Both the position numbers and the translations under genes were made by a program. The notes under the pieces are model-generated. The model saw only the letters and a program-made list of their open reading frames with translations, did not search any database and had not been told where the DNA came from. A stretch of DNA of 64,000 nt from Rhodospirillaceae bacterium (GTDB taxonomy: Bacteria > Pseudomonadota > Alphaproteobacteria > Rhodospirillales > JABHCV01), in the NCBI GenBank assembly GCA_018662005.1, contig JABJHA010000022.1:1-64000 (forward strand), written 5' to 3'. Shown here piece by piece: positions 50,105 through 59,014 of the stretch (the stretch's first letter is position 1; the number at the start of each line of letters is the position of its first letter).

Positions 50105-51801
50105 GTGACGTGGCGCTAGCAAGCATTGCCGCCATCAAACCCAAGCTGAGCCGTGACGACAGGATCATGCGTGGCTTTATCGTCATGGTCGGGGTGTGGA
50201 TGGTGGTCGCCGTGCTTTTGCCACTGTATTTCATGCTGTCGAAAAGCACCGAAAACCATGATGGTGATTTTATCGGCCTCGCCAATTTCCAGGAATATTT
50301 TTCGACCCCGGCATTATTCTATTCCATCGAAAACAGTTTCTTTATCGCCATCGTTTCAACGCTCATTACCATTACTCTTGCCTTCCAGTTCGCTTATGCC
50401 CTGACCCGCAGCACGATGTGGGGTAAAGGTTTTTTTAAAACCATCGCCTTGATTCCTATTCTGGCCCCTTCACTGCTGCCGGCGATTTCATTCGTCTATT
50501 TTTTCGGTCAGCAAGGTGTGATCAAGGGGTTACTGTTCGGCAACGAAATCTACGGTCCCATCGGCATTATCATGGGCGAGGTTTTTTACACCTTCCCGCA
50601 CGCCCTGATGATATTGATTACCGCCCTTTCCACCGCTGACGGGCGCCTGTATGAAGCAGCGCTTTCCTTGCGCGCCAGCCGTATGAAGATTTTCTTCACC
50701 GTTACCCTGCCCGGTATCAAATACGGCCTGATCAGTGCCATCTTCGTTGTCTTCACTCTGGTTATTACCGACTTCGGTATTCCCAAGGTCATCGGCGGCC
50801 AATTCAATGTTCTGGCCACCGATATCTATAAGCAGGTTATCGGCCAACAAAACTTTGAAATGGGCGCTGTCGTCAGCGTTGTCCTGTTGATCCCGGCCAT
50901 CCTTGCCTTCATCGTCGATCGTATCGTGCAACGCAAACAAGTCGCCCTGTTGACCGCCCGCGCCGTTCCTTACGAAGCCAAACCGGCACGTGCTTTCGAC
51001 ACGTTCATGTTCGTTTATTGCGCCTTCATTGGCTTCCTTATTGTGTCCATCCTGGGCATGGCGATCTATGCCTCGTTCGTCACCTTCTGGCCCTACAACA
51101 TGGCCTTTTCGCTGACCAATTATGATTTTGATGTGATGGATGGCGGGGGCTGGGATTCGTTCTCCAACTCGATCACCATGGCTCTTTATACGGCCGTTAT
51201 CGGCACCACCATTATCTTTACCGGTGCCTATATGGTTGAAAAGGCCAAGGGGTTTGGGGCGGTGCGTGGTTCTATCCAGTTTCTGTGCATTCTGCCCATG
51301 GCGGTTCCGGGCATGGTTTTGGGGTTGGCTTATATTTTCTTCTTTAACCACCCGGACAATCCGTTGAACTTCATCTACGGGACCATGGCGATCCTGGTGA
51401 TCTGTACCATTTCCCACTTTTATACGGTCTCGCACATGACCGCGATGACGGCCCTTAAACAAATGGACCCGGAATTTGAAGCCGTGTCTGCATCCCTGAA
51501 GGTGCCGTTCTTCAAGACTTTTATCCAGGTCACGGTGCCGGTTTGCCTGCCGGCCATTCTGGATATCTCGATCTACCTGTTCGTCAACGCCATGACGACG
51601 GTCTCGGCGGTGATTTTCCTATATTCCACAGAGACCAATCTGGCATCCGTTGCCGCGCTGAACATGGATGATGCCGGTGATGTCGCCCCTGCGGCTGCCA
51701 TGTGTGTAATGATCGTCTTTGTTTCAGCAACGGTGCGTATCTTCCACGCTATTTTCACCCGTGGCATGGCGCGTCGATCACAGCTTTGGCGACAACGTTA
51801 A
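50101..51801 (+). CDS. aepW: 2-aminoethylphosphonate ABC transporter permease, fused two-domain
   Basis: A 566-residue permease with about 12 membrane segments, containing two copies of the binding-protein-dependent transport fold. The first EAA-type loop is YEAALSLRASRMKIFFTVTLPG; the second is FEAVSASLKVPFFKTFIQVTVP (each a single coupling loop). The single fused chain replaces separate PhnU and PhnV subunits, as in AepW. The N-terminus is cytoplasmic and charged. It completes the importer. A 92-bp gap with the second operator-like element separates it from phnW. Confidence 0.88.
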   Translation: MSDVALASIAAIKPKLSRDDRIMRGFIVMVGVWMVVAVLLPLYFMLSKSTENHDGDFIGLANFQEYFSTPALFYSIENSFFIAIVSTLITITLAFQFAYALTRSTMWGKGFFKTIALIPILAPSLLPAISFVYFFGQQGVIKGLLFGNEIYGPIGIIMGEVFYTFPHALMILITALSTADGRLYEAALSLRASRMKIFFTVTLPGIKYGLISAIFVVFTLVITDFGIPKVIGGQFNVLATDIYKQVIGQQNFEMGAVVSVVLLIPAILAFIVDRIVQRKQVALLTARAVPYEAKPARAFDTFMFVYCAFIGFLIVSILGMAIYASFVTFWPYNMAFSLTNYDFDVMDGGGWDSFSNSITMALYTAVIGTTIIFTGAYMVEKAKGFGAVRGSIQFLCILPMAVPGMVLGLAYIFFFNHPDNPLNFIYGTMAILVICTISHFYTVSHMTAMTALKQMDPEFEAVSASLKVPFFKTFIQVTVPVCLPAILDISIYLFVNAMTTVSAVIFLYSTETNLASVAALNMDDAGDVAPAAAMCVMIVFVSATVRIFHAIFTRGMARRSQLWRQR

Positions 51802-51838
51802 GGCTACAAAAAAACATCCGGCATATGAATTTAATTGT

Positions 51839-51860
51839 GGTCTTTTGACCGTTTCTGACC
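51839..51860. promoter_or_regulatory. Candidate DeoR-type operator, site 2
   Basis: Inverted copy of the element at 47715-47736 (20 of 22 bases). It begins with the 12-bp palindrome GGTCTTTTGACC, then GTTTCTGACC, and ends 33 bp before the phnW start, a position suited to repression. Confidence 0.6.
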
Positions 51861-51893
51861 GATACTGCGGCGACTCATAACAGGAGCTTCCGT

Positions 51894-53018
51894 ATGCCCA
51901 GTCCAACAGGTGATCCGTTCCTGCTCACCCCAGGCCCCCTGACAACCGCACCAGAAACCAAGCAAGCCATGTTGCACGACTGGGGATCTCGTGATGCCGG
52001 TTTTATTGAAACCAATGCACGGGTACTCAGTCGCATCGTCGCTATTGCCAATGCCGCGGACAGCCATGTTTGCGTACCGGTGCAAGGCAGTGGCACTTTT
52101 GCCGTCGAGGCGACCCTTGGAACCCTGATCCCCAAGCAGGGTAAATCCCTGTTGCTGGTCAATGGAGCATACGGTCATCGCATGGCCAAGATTCTTGATA
52201 TCACCGGGCGCGACTATCAAATCCTTGAAACGCCGGAAGACACGCCGCCCAATGCAGATGATGTGGATGTCATTCTTGCTGGAAACAGCGACATCGGCCA
52301 CGTCATCATGGTTCACTGTGAAACCACATCGGGCATCCTAAACCCGGTCGAGGAAATAGCCGCTGTCGTCGCCAACCGTGGCCGCGCCCTGATTATCGAC
52401 GCCATGAGCGCCTTTGGCGCCATTGAACTTGATGTTAAGAAAATCCCCTTCGAGGCCGCCATGGCATCGTCCAACAAATGCCTGGAAGGTGTGCCGGGCA
52501 TGGGTTTTGCCATCATTTCCAGGCAGGCGCTGGAAAAGGCCAAAGGCAATGCCCATTCCCTGAGCTTGGACCTTTACGATCAATGGCAAGCCATGGAAAA
52601 AACCAGCCAGTGGCGTTTCACCCCGCCGACACATGTCATTTGCGCTTTTGACAAAGCCCTCGACCTCTATGAAGCCGAAGGTGGACTTGCCGGACGCGGC
52701 GGACGCTACCGGGACAACTGCTGCATTCTTATCGATGGGATGGCCGAAATGGGCTTCAAGACCCTTTTATCAGGCAATCTGCAAGCCCCGATCATCGTTA
52801 CCTTCCACATGCCTGCCGATCCGAAATTCGACTTCCAGACATTCTACAACAAACTAAAAGACAAGGATTACGTTATCTATCCCGGCAAATTGACCGTTGC
52901 TGACAGTTTCCGAATGGGCTGCATCGGCCAACTTGGCGAAACAGAAATGAAAGGCGCACTGGAAGCCGTGCGCGAGACCCTAACCGAAATGGGCGTCACA
53001 ACCGGCGCCCCTGCTTAA
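51894..53018 (+). CDS. phnW: 2-aminoethylphosphonate:pyruvate aminotransferase
   Basis: A 374-residue class V PLP enzyme that moves the amino group of 2-aminoethylphosphonate to pyruvate, giving phosphonoacetaldehyde and alanine. LLTPGPLTTAPETKQAMLHDWGSRD is the family start (as LLTPGPLTT and HDWGSRD), IIDAMSAFG has the cofactor aspartate D169, and SSNKCLEGVPG has the PLP lysine K195. Strong AGGAG ribosome site. It is followed after 19 bp by phnX. A perfect match to the usual length and motif order. Confidence 0.95.
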   Translation: MPSPTGDPFLLTPGPLTTAPETKQAMLHDWGSRDAGFIETNARVLSRIVAIANAADSHVCVPVQGSGTFAVEATLGTLIPKQGKSLLLVNGAYGHRMAKILDITGRDYQILETPEDTPPNADDVDVILAGNSDIGHVIMVHCETTSGILNPVEEIAAVVANRGRALIIDAMSAFGAIELDVKKIPFEAAMASSNKCLEGVPGMGFAIISRQALEKAKGNAHSLSLDLYDQWQAMEKTSQWRFTPPTHVICAFDKALDLYEAEGGLAGRGGRYRDNCCILIDGMAEMGFKTLLSGNLQAPIIVTFHMPADPKFDFQTFYNKLKDKDYVIYPGKLTVADSFRMGCIGQLGETEMKGALEAVRETLTEMGVTTGAPA

Positions 53019-53037
53019 ACCAACAGGAGTTTTACCA

Positions 53038-53886
53038 ATGTCTTACGATCCAAATTACGTTTACCAGCGCGGTTACCGAGGCAAGGTCAAGGGTGTCGTC
53101 CTTGACTGGAGCGGCACCATTGCCGATGCCTATGTTCTGGCCCCCGCCGTCGTCTTCGTCGAAGCCTTTAAAAATCAGGGTGTTGATGTTTCCATGCTCG
53201 AAGCACGCGGCCCCATGGGTCTGCGCAAGGACCTGCACATCAAGGCGATGAGCCAGGACCCGGTGATTAGCGAACGCTGGAAGAAAATTCACGGCAAAGC
53301 ACCAAACCAGAAGGACGTTGACCGCATGTTCGCCGATTTCGTGCCCATGCAGCTTAAAGTCCTGAAGAAGTACACCACCCTGCTTCCCGGTGCGGCCAAG
53401 TGCTCCAAGGAGCTAAAAAAACGCGGCATCATGATTGGCAGCTCGACCGGCTTCCTTAGGGCCATGGTCGAAATCCTCGCCAAGGACGCCAGAAAACAAG
53501 GCTTTGTTATCGATGCCACCGTCGCCGGTGACGATGTTGAACACGGCGCCAGGCCAAAACCGTTTATGGTCTTTAAAAACATGGACCTGATGGACGTCCA
53601 CCCGGTGCAGTCCATCGTCAAGGTTGATGACACCACGTCAGGCGTCGGTGAAGCGCTTGAAGCCGGTTGCTGGGGCGTCGGCGTGTCGCTTTACAGTAAC
53701 TACATGAACATCAACTCACTGGCCGAAGCCAAGAAGATGCCGAAAAAGGAAATTGCCCGTCGCAATAACCTGACCAAGGAAATTCTGCAACAAGCTGGCG
53801 CTCACTACGTCGTCGACAGCATTGCCGAATTGCCGAAAGTCATTGACGACATCAACAAGCGTCTGGCCCGGGGCGAACGACCTTAG
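53038..53886 (+). CDS. phnX: Phosphonoacetaldehyde hydrolase (phosphonatase)
   Basis: A 282-residue HAD enzyme that cleaves the carbon-phosphorus bond of phosphonoacetaldehyde to acetaldehyde and phosphate. Motif I is LDWSGTIAD (nucleophile D23; usual form DWAGT). The Schiff-base lysine unique to phosphonatase is K64 in GPMGLRKDLH. Motif IV reads VKVDDTTSGVGEALEAG. The C-terminus is normal. It completes the PhnWX route; the acetaldehyde must be removed, perhaps by a dehydrogenase elsewhere. Confidence 0.94.
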   Translation: MSYDPNYVYQRGYRGKVKGVVLDWSGTIADAYVLAPAVVFVEAFKNQGVDVSMLEARGPMGLRKDLHIKAMSQDPVISERWKKIHGKAPNQKDVDRMFADFVPMQLKVLKKYTTLLPGAAKCSKELKKRGIMIGSSTGFLRAMVEILAKDARKQGFVIDATVAGDDVEHGARPKPFMVFKNMDLMDVHPVQSIVKVDDTTSGVGEALEAGCWGVGVSLYSNYMNINSLAEAKKMPKKEIARRNNLTKEILQQAGAHYVVDSIAELPKVIDDINKRLARGERP

Positions 53887-53911
53887 GCGTCGTCAAACCT
53901 TCTGACCCGAT

Positions 53912-53946
53912 AAGGGCGGTTCTATCCAGAGCCGCCCTTTTCATTT
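53912..53946 (+). terminator. Intrinsic terminator after phnX
   Basis: AAGGGCGGTTC (53912-53922) pairs with GAGCCGCCCTT (53929-53939) through one G-U pair, loop 6 nt, followed by TTCATTT. It closes the phnWX unit. Confidence 0.75.
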
Positions 53947-54013
53947 ATGGCCTTAGCCTTGAAATTCTGCGACAAAGCTAGCTGCATCCGTTCAAAGTTA
54001 AGGTGGAAATGCA

Positions 54014-55099
54014 ATGCAGACAAAAAAAATGTGCGGCGTTCTGTTGAACGGCCACGGCGGCTTTGAACAACTTGAATATCGTGAAGACATCAGCATTCCC
54101 GTAGCAGGACCGGGCGAGGTGCTTGTCGCGGTTGGCGCAGCCGCCGTCAATAACACCGACATCAATACCCGCATTGGCTGGTATTCAAAATCTGTAAGCG
54201 TTGAGACGGCAGCCAGCGATGGCACAGGAGACGTTGAACAGGACGCCACCTGGGGCGGTGACCCGCTCACCTTCCCGCGCATTCAGGGCATTGATGTGTG
54301 CGGACGTATTACCGCCGTCGGGCAAGGTGTCGTCCCCGCAAGAATCGGCGAGCGAGTCCTCATCGAACCCTGTTTACGCGATGTGGATCAGGACGGGGCC
54401 TACACGGCCCGCTTTTTTGGTTCAGAATGCGATGGCGGGTTTTCACAATTCACCACGGCTCCTGCGGTCCATGCTCATAGGATTGACAGCCCACTAGGTG
54501 ACGTCGAGTTGGCAAGCTTTCCATGTTCCTATTCAACCGCTGAAAACATGCTAACCCGCCTGTCACTTAAAGAAGGCGAGACGGTTTTGATAACCGGCGC
54601 TTCAGGCGGTGTCGGTTCGGCGGCTGTTCAACTGGCAAAAAGGCGCGGCGCACGGATCATCGCCGTTTCCGGCCCCGCCAAGGCGGGTGAGGTCAGGGCG
54701 CTGGGGGCCGATATGATCATTCCCAGGGGCGACGATCTTACCAAAGCCCTTGGCACCGATCAGGTTGACGCAGTCGTCGACATTGTTGCCGGGCCAGACT
54801 GGTCACAGTTGCTGGAGATTATGAAACCCGGTGGCAGATACGCGGTTTCCGGCGCCATCGCAGGGCCAATGGTGGAGCTTGATGTGCGCACCCTTTACCT
54901 GAAGGACCTCAGCTTTTTTGGCTGCACCATCCTGGAACCGGGCGTCTTCGCTAATCTTATCGGTTATATCGAACGTGGAGAAATCAAGCCAGTTGTTGCG
55001 AAAACCTATCTCCTGCGGGATATCGTCACGGCCCAAAAGGATTTTCTGGACAAAGCACACACCGGCAAGCTTGTTCTTGACGTGCCGCCTTACAATTAA
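54014..55099 (+). CDS. Zinc-type alcohol dehydrogenase/quinone reductase (MDR superfamily)
   Basis: A 361-residue medium-chain dehydrogenase. N-terminal catalytic domain: AAVNNTDINTRIGWY, IQGIDVCGRITAVG. The nucleotide domain has VLITGASGGVGSAAVQLAKRRG and ALGADMIIPRG. The catalytic zinc cysteine of classical alcohol dehydrogenases is not clear, since NNTDIN replaces the CxxD motif, so it is closer to quinone reductases. The 127-bp gap with a terminator suggests its own promoter. It may act on a phosphonate-linked aldehyde or be unrelated. It converges with the AEC gene with a 4-bp overlap. Confidence 0.82.
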   Translation: MQTKKMCGVLLNGHGGFEQLEYREDISIPVAGPGEVLVAVGAAAVNNTDINTRIGWYSKSVSVETAASDGTGDVEQDATWGGDPLTFPRIQGIDVCGRITAVGQGVVPARIGERVLIEPCLRDVDQDGAYTARFFGSECDGGFSQFTTAPAVHAHRIDSPLGDVELASFPCSYSTAENMLTRLSLKEGETVLITGASGGVGSAAVQLAKRRGARIIAVSGPAKAGEVRALGADMIIPRGDDLTKALGTDQVDAVVDIVAGPDWSQLLEIMKPGGRYAVSGAIAGPMVELDVRTLYLKDLSFFGCTILEPGVFANLIGYIERGEIKPVVAKTYLLRDIVTAQKDFLDKAHTGKLVLDVPPYN

Positions 55100-56038
55100 A
55101 GAGGTGAAAACTGGCTGGCCAGATACAACAGCAATGGAATGCTTAAGAATGAAAGCGCCGTCTGCACGGTGACGGTAGCCGCGTAGAGTTCCGCGTCGCC
55201 ACCCATCTGGCGGGCCAGCAAAAATCCATTCATCGCCGTCGGCACCGCAGCGCAGACGATAACGGTCTGAAACGCCATCCCGGTGACGCCGAAAACCACC
55301 GCCCAGATGGTGACAAAAACAGGCATGGCGAAAAGTTTCATGACCACACCCAAAAGCACATCGCGGGAAGGTTTCAGGGCATGACGAACCCTGAGCCCCG
55401 CCCCAACGCACAACAACCCGGCCCCCAGTGCAGCCCATCCCAGCAGGTCGAGCAGGGTCATGATCGGCTCCCACACAGGAATTCCCAGCACGTTGATCAA
55501 CAGGCCGCTAACACACCCCCAGATCAGCGGATTAAACAAAACCAGCCTGGCGACCCTCTTCAAGGGTGGGCGCTCTGACGAGGCAAAAGTGGCAAGAACC
55601 AGAACATTTTCAAAATTAATAATAGGCACCATCACCGCAAGGGCGACGGCGACAATGGCGACGCCCGTACCACCGAACAGCTTCAGGATAATCGCCAGCG
55701 CAATAAACCCGTTCCAACGGGTGCTGACCTGAAAGATGGACGTGTACGCAGGCCCCTGCATGTTCCAAAACCGGTAGAGCACAGGTTTGAGGACAAGCAT
55801 CACCATCAGCATGGTCAGGACGGCAAGCAACATGGTCGCCACGACACCTGAAAGCGGGACACTGCTTAAGTCCGCCTTGATCAGGGTTTCTGCCATAATT
55901 GCCGGAAAAAAAAAGCCAGAAACAAACCTGTTCAATACCTGGCCACTTATCCTGCGGAACGATATCGCGCTTGCGCAACAACAAGCCCAGGCCCACGAGT
56001 GCAAAAACCGGCAAAAGAATCTCGAAGACAATGCCCAT
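55096..56038 (-). pseudogene. AEC-family transporter, frameshifted in a homopolymer
   Basis: The start frame from ATG 56038 encodes the normal auxin-efflux-carrier N-terminus (MGIVFEILLPVFALVGLG, then QDKWPGIEQVCFWLFF). The family continuation (PAIMAETLIKADLS, later NFENVLVLATF and TAMNGFLLARQMGG) is in another frame. The switch is at nine A on the plus strand (T9 on the coding strand), 55906-55914. Eight T would restore one frame of about 313 residues. The product would be a ten-segment carrier for a small carboxylate. It is a real mutation, a phase-variable tract or a sequencing error. It is the last gene of the GMC-HAD-DMT-PbfA operon. Confidence 0.85.
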
Positions 56039-56048
56039 TGGCTTGCTC

Positions 56049-57413
56049 TTATGCCTCTTCGGCGATGCAAGCTTCGAGAATATCCAGCGCCTGGTCCATT
56101 TCCTGGGTGGTTATGATCAACGGTGGCGTCAGGGTCAGGACGCTGCCCATGGTGGTTTTAAAGTTCAGGCCCTTTTTCAGAGCGCGATAGAGGATGCGGT
56201 CGGCGGCGGCCATGGCTGGGGCCTTGGCTTCAACGTCTTCAACCAGATCAAGCCCCATCACCAATCCTATACCGCGCACATCGCCGATGACGGGATGGCG
56301 ATTTTTCATGTCGTTCAGACGCTCCAATGCATGAGCGCCAACCCTGGCCGCATTTTCGACAAGGCCCTCGTCTTCAATAATGTCAATGGTCGTTAGCGCC
56401 GCCCGGCAGGTCACAGGGTTTTTCTCGTGGGTGTAGTGACCAAGGGCGCGATCTTCAAGGACATCCAGTTCAGGCCGGGTGATCATCGCCGCAATGGGCA
56501 GAATGCCGCCACCGAGCGATTTGCCAAGGGTCAGAATATCGGGAACAGCATCAAAATGATCAGAGGAAAACATCCGCCCGGTTTTACCAAGGCCATTTGG
56601 TATATCGTCAAAAATCAACAATGCGCCATGGTCATTGCAAGCCTCGCGAACGGACTTCCAAAATCCCGGCGGAGGCAGGTAGGGTACAGAGCGTACAGGT
56701 TCGGCGATAACGGCTGCAACATCGCCTTCCTTCTCCAGAACGTAACGAACCATTTCGGCGCAGGTCATCTTGCAGACCGACAGATCGGGCCCTGCGTAGC
56801 CATAAGGGCAGCGGTAACAGGAAAACGGCGCGACATGCTCTGTCCCTGAAAGCAGAGGTCCGGCGGGACCTGAACGGAACAAGGACTCGCCGCCAACACT
56901 GGCTCCCCCAAAACCGGCCCCGTGAAAAGCATCCCAGAACGAAATGGTCTTGTGGCGACCGGTTGCGGCGCGGGCTAGTTTCAGGGCCATTTCATTAGCG
57001 TCCGACCCACCTGTCGAGAACAACACCTTGCTTAATCCCTTTGGCGCAATGCTTGTCAATTTGGCGGCAAGGTCGACTGCCGTCTGATTGGTAAAACGCC
57101 GGGGAGCAAAGGATAGGTCGTCCATCTGATCTTTAAGGGCCGCGATCAGGCGTTTGTTTCCATAACCAATGTGGTGGACATTATTGCCATGAAAATCCAT
57201 GTAGCGGTTACCATCGGCGTCCTCAAGCCAAATGCCATCGGCCTTGGTGATGGCGGCCAGACAGGGAGTCGAGAGGGATTGACGCAGGAAATGATCGGCA
57301 TCTTCAGCAAGCAGCTTTGCCGATTTTCCATCAGCTACGCTACGCGACCATTCTGCCCGTCCGGGACTTAAATTGCTGTCCCCTTCGCTGGGATGAAGAA
57401 TATCTTTACCCAT
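56049..57413 (-). CDS. Class III PLP enzyme, probable (R)-1-hydroxy-2-aminoethylphosphonate ammonia-lyase
   Basis: A 454-residue class III aminotransferase-fold protein. The PLP lysine is K298 in LTLGKSLGGG, the cofactor aspartate lies in LLIFDDIPNGLGKTG, and the phosphate site is FSTGGSDANEMALKLARAA. MDFHGNNVHHIGYG and the FDDIPNGLGKTG segment differ from ordinary omega-aminotransferases (DEVQTGFGRTG) and recall PbfA, the lyase that turns 1-hydroxy-2-aminoethylphosphonate into phosphonoacetaldehyde for phnX. Its location beside the phnWX cluster supports this, but a true aminotransferase is not excluded. It lies 9 bp after the DMT gene. Confidence 0.72.
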   Translation of the reverse strand: MGKDILHPSEGDSNLSPGRAEWSRSVADGKSAKLLAEDADHFLRQSLSTPCLAAITKADGIWLEDADGNRYMDFHGNNVHHIGYGNKRLIAALKDQMDDLSFAPRRFTNQTAVDLAAKLTSIAPKGLSKVLFSTGGSDANEMALKLARAATGRHKTISFWDAFHGAGFGGASVGGESLFRSGPAGPLLSGTEHVAPFSCYRCPYGYAGPDLSVCKMTCAEMVRYVLEKEGDVAAVIAEPVRSVPYLPPPGFWKSVREACNDHGALLIFDDIPNGLGKTGRMFSSDHFDAVPDILTLGKSLGGGILPIAAMITRPELDVLEDRALGHYTHEKNPVTCRAALTTIDIIEDEGLVENAARVGAHALERLNDMKNRHPVIGDVRGIGLVMGLDLVEDVEAKAPAMAAADRILYRALKKGLNFKTTMGSVLTLTPPLIITTQEMDQALDILEACIAEEA

Positions 57414-57422
57414 AGGCTAACC

Positions 57423-58286
57423 CTACCCCATGACGACGATGACGACGATACCAAAAGCAAGCAGGCAGGAAGCCACAAAGCGTCGGATCATGCTTCCTTC
57501 CCGAAACATCAGGCCACCTAAAATGACGCTGATGGGGATAGAGGCCTGGCGGATTGACGTCACCGCCGCCACATCGCCGCCCATGCCGTAGGCCGTTAAG
57601 ATCAAAATATAGGAAAGGTAGCAAATACAGCCGATACCGATAAACTGGACAGGGTTTCTTGCCCACTGAAACAGTTCGCTATAACCGGTTCCCGGCGTGT
57701 TGAATAATCGAAACAGGATCAGGTAGCAAGGCAGGCTAAAAACCTCGATCCAGAAAAACAACACCGGCGCTTCAACACTTTGCATGGCCCGTGAATCGAC
57801 AATTGAATAAATACCGGTTCCAATCATCGCCAAAACCGCAAACATCAAGGTTCTGGGATCATCCAGCAAATGTGAACCACGCCGGTATTGCAGAGCGAAT
57901 GCGCCAATGAGCACACACGCGATCCCGGCCAGCAAGGTCCAGGAATAACTTTGGTCAAGAAACAAGACGCCGATGGTGACAATAACCAACGGCGAGGAAC
58001 GGACAATCGGGTAATAACTGGATAGGTCGCCACGGCGAAGGGTGATGGTCAACGACGAACCATATAAAAGTTGCCCCATCACCGATATAGCGATCAACGG
58101 CCACACCTTGGCGGCACTTGTCAGGTCATACCCCTGCACCATGGCATGAAGGAACGACAAGGTCATCAACATGAAAACCAGGCCAATGTAGGCACCGTCG
58201 GCCCGTTGTTGGCGTTTGATCAGCGCATTCCATAACGGATGCAGGGCAGCCGAAACAAGCACCATCATCGTAATCGTCAGATCCAC
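57423..58286 (-). CDS. DMT-superfamily permease (EamA type)
   Basis: A 287-residue membrane protein of about ten helices in two EamA halves. The N-terminus MDLTITMMVLVSAALHPLWNALIKRQ and SLTITLRRGDLSSYYPIVRSSPLVIV are typical of metabolite exporters. The start is GTG 58286, overlapping the HAD stop by one base (TAGTG). It may move a substrate or waste product of the phosphonate operon. Direction unknown. Confidence 0.82.
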   Translation of the reverse strand: MDLTITMMVLVSAALHPLWNALIKRQQRADGAYIGLVFMLMTLSFLHAMVQGYDLTSAAKVWPLIAISVMGQLLYGSSLTITLRRGDLSSYYPIVRSSPLVIVTIGVLFLDQSYSWTLLAGIACVLIGAFALQYRRGSHLLDDPRTLMFAVLAMIGTGIYSIVDSRAMQSVEAPVLFFWIEVFSLPCYLILFRLFNTPGTGYSELFQWARNPVQFIGIGCICYLSYILILTAYGMGGDVAAVTSIRQASIPISVILGGLMFREGSMIRRFVASCLLAFGIVVIVVMG

Positions 58287-59014
58287 TAATCAAAATCCAG
58301 AAGTGAAAACTCTTCAATGCCGCTAATGATGACGTCGGCAAAGGGTGCCAGTTCGTCGTGGGTGCCATTGCCGCTTAGCACACCGACCACGAAACCCGCA
58401 TCGGCGGCGCGGCCCATTTCAAGATCGCAGTGATTGTCACCAACCACCATAACCGACCCCGGCTCCAGATCATGGGCGTCACAAAACGCCAGGATCATAC
58501 CCGGCGCAGGCTTGCCGCCATGGCCACTGTCGTAACCGGCGACAAACGAGAAAAAGGGATCGATGTTGGCGGTTTTCAGGAATTCCTTTGCGCTGCCTTC
58601 ACCGTCATTGGTGCCAAGACCCAGGACGATGTCTTTTTCTGAAAGCTCAAAAATCAATTCATACAAACCCGGAAATGGTGCGGAGGAGATGGCGGTTTGT
58701 TCAGCAAAAATCCCGTCAAGCAACGACGTCAACTGGGCAGCTGAATGATCAGCGCCAAGCGCAATCCATGCTTCGGCAATCTGGTCGGTTGTCGCCGACG
58801 CCAGCAAGGAGCCATGGGCAAAATCATCTGTTTGCTCATCCAGGCCGGTCGACACCATCATGTGCCGGGCCTTGGCTTCGTCACCACCGGCGGCGAACAG
58901 TGCGCCGGCCTGATAGGCAGGAAGCCAGGTCGGGGTGAAATCAAGCAACGTTCCGTCCTTGTCGAACAGAATACCACGCACCGGCTGGCGGGCTTTAACG
59001 TTGTGATGATTCAT
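58286..59014 (-). CDS. HAD-superfamily phosphatase (phosphoglycolate phosphatase-like)
   Basis: A 242-residue HAD protein with an intact motif I FDKDGTLLDF (D18, D20), motif II LGLGTNDGEG, motif III lysine in HGGKPAPGM, and motif IV VVGDNHCDLEMGRAA. Unlike the HAD at 38490 it has the DxD acid/base pair of true phosphatases. It overlaps the GMC gene end by 20 bp and the DMT start by 1 bp. Substrate unknown; a phosphate ester from phosphonate or glycolate metabolism fits. Confidence 0.85.
   Translation of the reverse strand: MNHHNVKARQPVRGILFDKDGTLLDFTPTWLPAYQAGALFAAGGDEAKARHMMVSTGLDEQTDDFAHGSLLASATTDQIAEAWIALGADHSAAQLTSLLDGIFAEQTAISSAPFPGLYELIFELSEKDIVLGLGTNDGEGSAKEFLKTANIDPFFSFVAGYDSGHGGKPAPGMILAFCDAHDLEPGSVMVVGDNHCDLEMGRAADAGFVVGVLSGNGTHDELAPFADVIISGIEEFSLLDFD

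Noticed and set aside
50530-51462. 310-codon minus-strand ORF
   Set aside because: Antisense shadow of the fused phosphonate permease. Its product is very rich in His, Gln, Asp and Gly with no domain.
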